A stretch of 17,842 nt of DNA. Source: an uncultured Lachnospiraceae bacterium. Its GTDB lineage: Bacteria; Bacillota; Clostridia; Lachnospirales; Lachnospiraceae. Made by a program: the position numbers and the translations under genes. How positions within the stretch are numbered: position 1 is the stretch's first letter; each line of letters opens with the position of its first letter. The notes under the pieces were generated by a model. That model was not told where the DNA came from. It was given only the letters and a program-made list of their open reading frames with translations, and made no database searches. Shown piece by piece: positions 15,939-17,842 of the stretch. The stretch is from NCBI GenBank assembly GCA_905201915.1, contig CAJKQE010000041.1, positions 1-17,842 on the forward strand. The letters run 5' to 3'.

Positions 15939-15967
15939 TTGCTTCCAACTTATAAAATGTTTATAAT
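15939..15967 (+). promoter_or_regulatory. Promoter for luxS
   Basis: A -35 TTGCTT (15939-15944), a 17-base spacer and a -10 TATAAT (15962-15967). Its -35 is only 7 bases from the -35 of the divergent trpS promoter, so the two could compete for polymerase. Confidence 0.65.
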
Positions 15968-16001
15968 GAATTTATCAATACAAAAAGAAAGGATACGAAT
16001 T

Positions 16002-16481
16002 ATGGAAAAAATAGCAAGCTTCACCATTGATCATATAAAGCTTCAACCGGGAGTTTATGTATCTCGCAAAGATTTTGTCGGCTCAGAAGTTATCACCACT
16101 TTTGATTTGCGCATGACTTCTCCTAATGAAGAACCCGTTATGAATACAGCAGAAGTTCACACCATTGAACATCTTGGAGCTACTTTTTTAAGAAATCACA
16201 AGGATTTTTCTGATAAGGTCATCTATTTTGGTCCTATGGGATGCCGTACAGGCTTCTATCTTCTTTTAGCAGGAGATTACCAATCTAAAGAAATCCTTCC
16301 CCTTGTAACAGAAATGTTTACCTTTATCCGAGATTTCCACGATGAAGTGCCGGGAGCTTCTGCAAAAGACTGTGGAAACTATCTGGATATGAATTTGAAT
16401 ATGGCAAACTGGCTGGCAAATAAATATTTAAACAATGTACTTTTAAATATTTCTGATGACAGACTGGTTTATCCCGAATAA
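16002..16481 (+). CDS. luxS: S-ribosylhomocysteine lyase
   Basis: Cleaves S-ribosylhomocysteine to homocysteine and the precursor of autoinducer-2, within the activated methyl cycle, in the cytosol. The 159 residues match LuxS length. Zinc ligands are H53 and H57 in HTIEH and C124 in AKDCGNY. The catalytic Glu is E56 and the catalytic Cys is C81 in MGCRTGFY. All key residues are present, so the enzyme should be active. The open frame continues upstream to 15939, but AAAGGA 8 bases before the ATG at 16002, together with the family-typical start MEKIASFTIDH, fixes this start. It has its own promoter and is divergent from trpS. No pfs/mtnN gene adjoins it. Confidence 0.97.
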   Translation: MEKIASFTIDHIKLQPGVYVSRKDFVGSEVITTFDLRMTSPNEEPVMNTAEVHTIEHLGATFLRNHKDFSDKVIYFGPMGCRTGFYLLLAGDYQSKEILPLVTEMFTFIRDFHDEVPGASAKDCGNYLDMNLNMANWLANKYLNNVLLNISDDRLVYPE

Positions 16482-16497
16482 ATTTTCTATATAACAA

Positions 16498-16533
16498 AAG
16501 AGGAGAACTCTTTTTTAAGACAGTTCTCCTCTT
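16498..16533. terminator. Bidirectional terminator between luxS and the MobA-like gene
   Basis: A perfect 12-bp stem, AAGAGGAGAACT (16498-16509) with AGTTCTCCTCTT (16522-16533). On the minus strand it is followed by TTGTTAT. On the plus strand a shorter alternative hairpin, AAAAGAG with CTCTTTT followed by TT, can form from the left arm and loop. The MobA-like stop codon (16515-16517) lies in the loop. Confidence 0.8.
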
Positions 16534-17105
16534 TCATCTATATCCTGTAATTCTTTTTCATCTTCTACCCAAAAGTAAAACACTTCTTTTTCATGTTGTT
16601 GCAGTACACTTTTCCCTCCTTTATCCCCCTGCAGACTTTCCAATTCTTTTTTATACTTTTCATGGAAAATAACCGGATTACCCATACCTTCTCTTGATTT
16701 TACACAACCAATGGTCTTACCTGATTGAACAAAGGCCTGTAAAAATCTTTCTATTGTTTTCTTTTTCAAATAAGGCTGGTCTGCTACAAAGAAAATGTAA
16801 TAATTTTCTTCTTCTTTTTCTTCAAATTCCTGAACTTTACAAAGTCCCAGTTTCAAAGAAGATGAAATCCCCTGTATGCTATTCTCATTTTTTACTGCCT
16901 CTATTCTTCTTTTCTTCATTTCCTGAAGAATTTCATCATATTGTGTAACCATCACCAGACTGTCCAATATTCCTTCTTTTAAAAGTTCTGTTAGACGTTC
17001 TGTTAAATAAAGATACAAAGCTTTCCCTTCCAAAAGATATAACAATTTATTCCCTTGAAAACGCCGTGAAAAACCTGCCGCCAATAAAATTCCATGTATT
17101 TTCAT
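16515..17105 (-). CDS. MobA/MocA-like nucleotidyltransferase
   Basis: A 196-residue cytosolic protein of the NTP-transferase (MobA-like) fold. The N-terminal nucleotide-binding loop reads LLAAGFSRRFQGNKLL (7-22), matching LAAGxSxRxGxxK. Further family motifs are QGISSSLKLGL, FVADQPYL (metal-binding Asp before QP), GNPVIF, LQGDKGGKSVL and a final DIDE where relatives have DIDTPED. This pattern is closest to molybdenum cofactor cytidylyltransferase (MocA) and similar XDH-accessory proteins, which transfer CMP to molybdopterin. No molybdenum enzyme or cofactor genes are in the window, so the role is inferred from the family only. RBS GGGAGG lies 11 bases before the ATG. Its last codons form one arm of the terminator shared with luxS. 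Confidence 0.8.
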   Translation of the reverse strand: MKIHGILLAAGFSRRFQGNKLLYLLEGKALYLYLTERLTELLKEGILDSLVMVTQYDEILQEMKKRRIEAVKNENSIQGISSSLKLGLCKVQEFEEKEEENYYIFFVADQPYLKKKTIERFLQAFVQSGKTIGCVKSREGMGNPVIFHEKYKKELESLQGDKGGKSVLQQHEKEVFYFWVEDEKELQDIDERGELS

Positions 17106-17143
17106 TTCCTATATTCCTCCCTAAAAGTCTATGTCACAATTCC

Positions 17144-17159
17144 CAGAAATTATTTTCTG
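17144..17159. repeat. Short inverted repeat upstream of the MobA-like gene
   Basis: CAGAAA (17144-17149) and TTTCTG (17154-17159) separated by TTAT. It lies 39 bases before the MobA-like start and 15 bases before the tRNA -35, a position fitting an operator, but such a short palindrome may be chance. Confidence 0.25.
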
Positions 17160-17173
17160 TATATGAAAAAGGG

Positions 17174-17202
17174 TTGACATCTATTCCTTTTTTTGATAAA
17201 AT
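17174..17202 (+). promoter_or_regulatory. Promoter for tRNA-Thr
   Basis: A perfect -35 TTGACA (17174-17179), a 17-base spacer and a -10 TAAAAT (17197-17202), about 27 bases upstream of the mature tRNA 5' end. Confidence 0.85.
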
Positions 17203-17228
17203 TTCTACTTGTGAGACACATAATAAAT

Positions 17229-17301
17229 GCTGCCATGGCTCAGTCGGTAGAGCGTCGCCTTGGTAAGGCGGAGGTCGGCGGTTCAAGTCCGCTTGGCAGC
17301 T
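17229..17301 (+). tRNA. tRNA-Thr (anticodon GGU)
   Basis: Seventy-three bases fold into a full cloverleaf. The acceptor stem is GCTGCCA/TGGCAGC. The D arm is GCTC/GAGC around AGTCGGTA. The anticodon stem TCGCC/GGCGG holds loop TTGGTAA, giving anticodon GGT (reads ACC/ACU). The variable loop is AGGTC, and the T arm is GGCGG/CCGCT around TTCAAGT. The discriminator base is T73. CCA is not encoded; the sequence runs straight into TTTTAAAAA, so CCA must be added after transcription. It is a single-gene transcription unit with its own promoter and terminator. Confidence 0.96.
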
Positions 17302-17306
17302 TTTTA

Positions 17307-17340
17307 AAAACCCTTGATTTTTCAAGGGTTTTATTTTTTT
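17307..17340 (+). terminator. Terminator of the tRNA-Thr gene
   Basis: A perfect 11-bp stem (AAAACCCTTGA, 17307-17317, with TCAAGGGTTTT, 17322-17332), a TTTT loop, then ATTTTTTT. It starts 6 bases after the tRNA. Confidence 0.95.
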
Positions 17341-17354
17341 ATACACATTTTATA

Positions 17355-17420
17355 TTTCAAAAATGAAAATACAAGAAGCCGCCACTTCATGATTTCTTAA
17401 TCCGTGAAGCAGCAGCTTCT
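17355..17420 (-). terminator. Terminator of the cell-wall-binding protein gene
   Basis: Arms AGAAGC (17374-17379) with GCTTCT (17415-17420), and CTTCATG (17385-17391) with CGTGAAG (17403-17409, one G-U), separated by an internal loop. On the minus strand it is followed by a T-rich TTGTATTTTCATTTTTG. It lies 46 bases after the stop codon. Confidence 0.7.
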
Positions 17421-17465
17421 CTCAATTAAAATTTAATATCTTTTAAATTTTCTTTTTTATATTCT

Positions 17466-17842
17466 TTATACCATCTGTCCGGATGCCCCTACATAGTAGC
17501 CGTCAATCCACTGACTGCTTGCCATAGTTCCATCTGCATTCAGATAATACCAATCACCTCCTACAGATATCCAACCGGTGCACATCTCTCCGCTGCTACT
17601 CATGTAATACCAATGTCCTCCTACAGACACCCAGCCTGTTTCCATTTCTCCACTGCTATTCATGTAGTACCAGTGTCCTCCTACAGACACCCAGCCTGTT
17701 TCCATTTCTCCGCTGCTATTCATGTAATACCAGTGTCCTTCTACGGATACCCAGCCTGTTTCCATTTCTCCGCTGCTATTCATGTAATACCAGTGTCCTC
17801 CTACAGACACCCAGCCTGTTTCCATTTCTCCGCTGCTATTCA
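17466..17842 (-). CDS. Cell-wall-binding-repeat (choline-binding-like) surface protein, 3' part only
   Basis: The reading frame enters from the right edge and is open to the TAA at 17466; about 125 C-terminal residues are visible. They consist of 20-residue repeats of the form METGWVSVGGHWYYMNSSGE (four nearly identical copies), one divergent copy (MCTGWISVGGDWYYLNADGT) and a capping half repeat ending GYYVGASGQMV. The GW...WYY...G pattern is the CW_binding_1/choline-binding repeat (PF01473 type), which attaches secreted enzymes to teichoic acid or glucans on the Gram-positive surface. The catalytic or adhesive part, the signal peptide and the start lie outside the window. Aromatic residues expected for ligand contacts (W, W, YY) are kept in every copy. 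One copy has VEGHW instead of VGGHW. Confidence 0.88.
   Translation of the reverse strand, partial: NSSGEMETGWVSVGGHWYYMNSSGEMETGWVSVEGHWYYMNSSGEMETGWVSVGGHWYYMNSSGEMETGWVSVGGHWYYMSSSGEMCTGWISVGGDWYYLNADGTMASSQWIDGYYVGASGQMV
17581..17842 (-). repeat. 60-bp coding tandem repeats
   Basis: Units begin at 17581, 17641, 17701, 17761 and 17821 (the last cut by the window edge). The copies at 17641 and 17761 differ by about two bases and those at 17701 and 17761 by about three; the copy at 17581 is more diverged. Such identity at the DNA level suggests recent expansion or homogenisation and a potential for copy-number change. Confidence 0.9.

Noticed and set aside
17581..17842. CRISPR-like periodic repeat
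   Set aside because: The 60-bp units are contiguous without spacers and translate in frame into cell-wall-binding repeats.

Overview
The window is low-GC DNA with strong AGGAGG-type ribosome binding sites, TTGACA/TATAAT promoters and Firmicutes-style gene families. These include a 478-residue pyruvate kinase, LuxS, a fused PotCD polyamine transporter protein and YY/GW cell-wall-binding repeats. I infer a gut-type Clostridia, most likely Lachnospiraceae (Blautia/Ruminococcus-like). That is a judgement from gene style, not from a database search. Most of the window is ordinary chromosomal backbone, with no mobile element, CRISPR array or phage gene.

Left part (1-5331, all minus strand). The window opens inside an OmpR-type response regulator. 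A degraded, frameshifted remnant that starts like a HAD-type nucleotidase follows. Then comes a tight four-gene run, in transcription order: beta-propeller lactonase, CorA-type metal transporter, a rhomboid-like membrane protein with a zinc ribbon, and pyruvate kinase, closed by a strong hairpin at 801-854. Just before corA, and too short for ordinary gene callers, lies a 40-codon ORF that ends across the corA start. A 10-bp hairpin inside it covers the corA ribosome binding site. This looks like a translation-coupled leader and is the most interesting regulatory signal I found.

Middle (5455-10249, plus strand). A near-perfect sigma-A promoter drives potA-potB-potCD, a complete polyamine-type ABC importer in which the second permease and the substrate-binding protein are one polypeptide. 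A terminator follows, and immediately after it comes an RluA/RluD-family pseudouridine synthase whose ribosome binding site abuts the terminator U-tract.

Right-middle (10246-15862, minus strand). In transcription order: tryptophanyl-tRNA synthetase, a UPF0303/GlcG-like protein, a four-helix membrane protein of unknown role, an intergenic hairpin, then a MacB-like ABC export system (ATPase, long coiled-coil adaptor, FtsX-type permease). The permease stop codon overlaps the stop of the converging pseudouridine synthase gene.

Right end (15939-17842). luxS is transcribed divergently from trpS. It converges on a MobA/MocA-like nucleotidyltransferase gene whose stop codon lies in the loop of the shared terminator. 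A tRNA-Thr(GGU) gene with its own promoter and terminator follows. The window ends in the 3' part of a cell-wall-binding-repeat protein with almost identical 60-bp tandem repeats.

I did not find a convincing new multi-gene system. The best leads are the corA leader ORF and hairpin, the zinc-ribbon rhomboid pseudoprotease between corA and pyk, the lactonase with Lys where the family usually has Arg, and the PotCD fusion.
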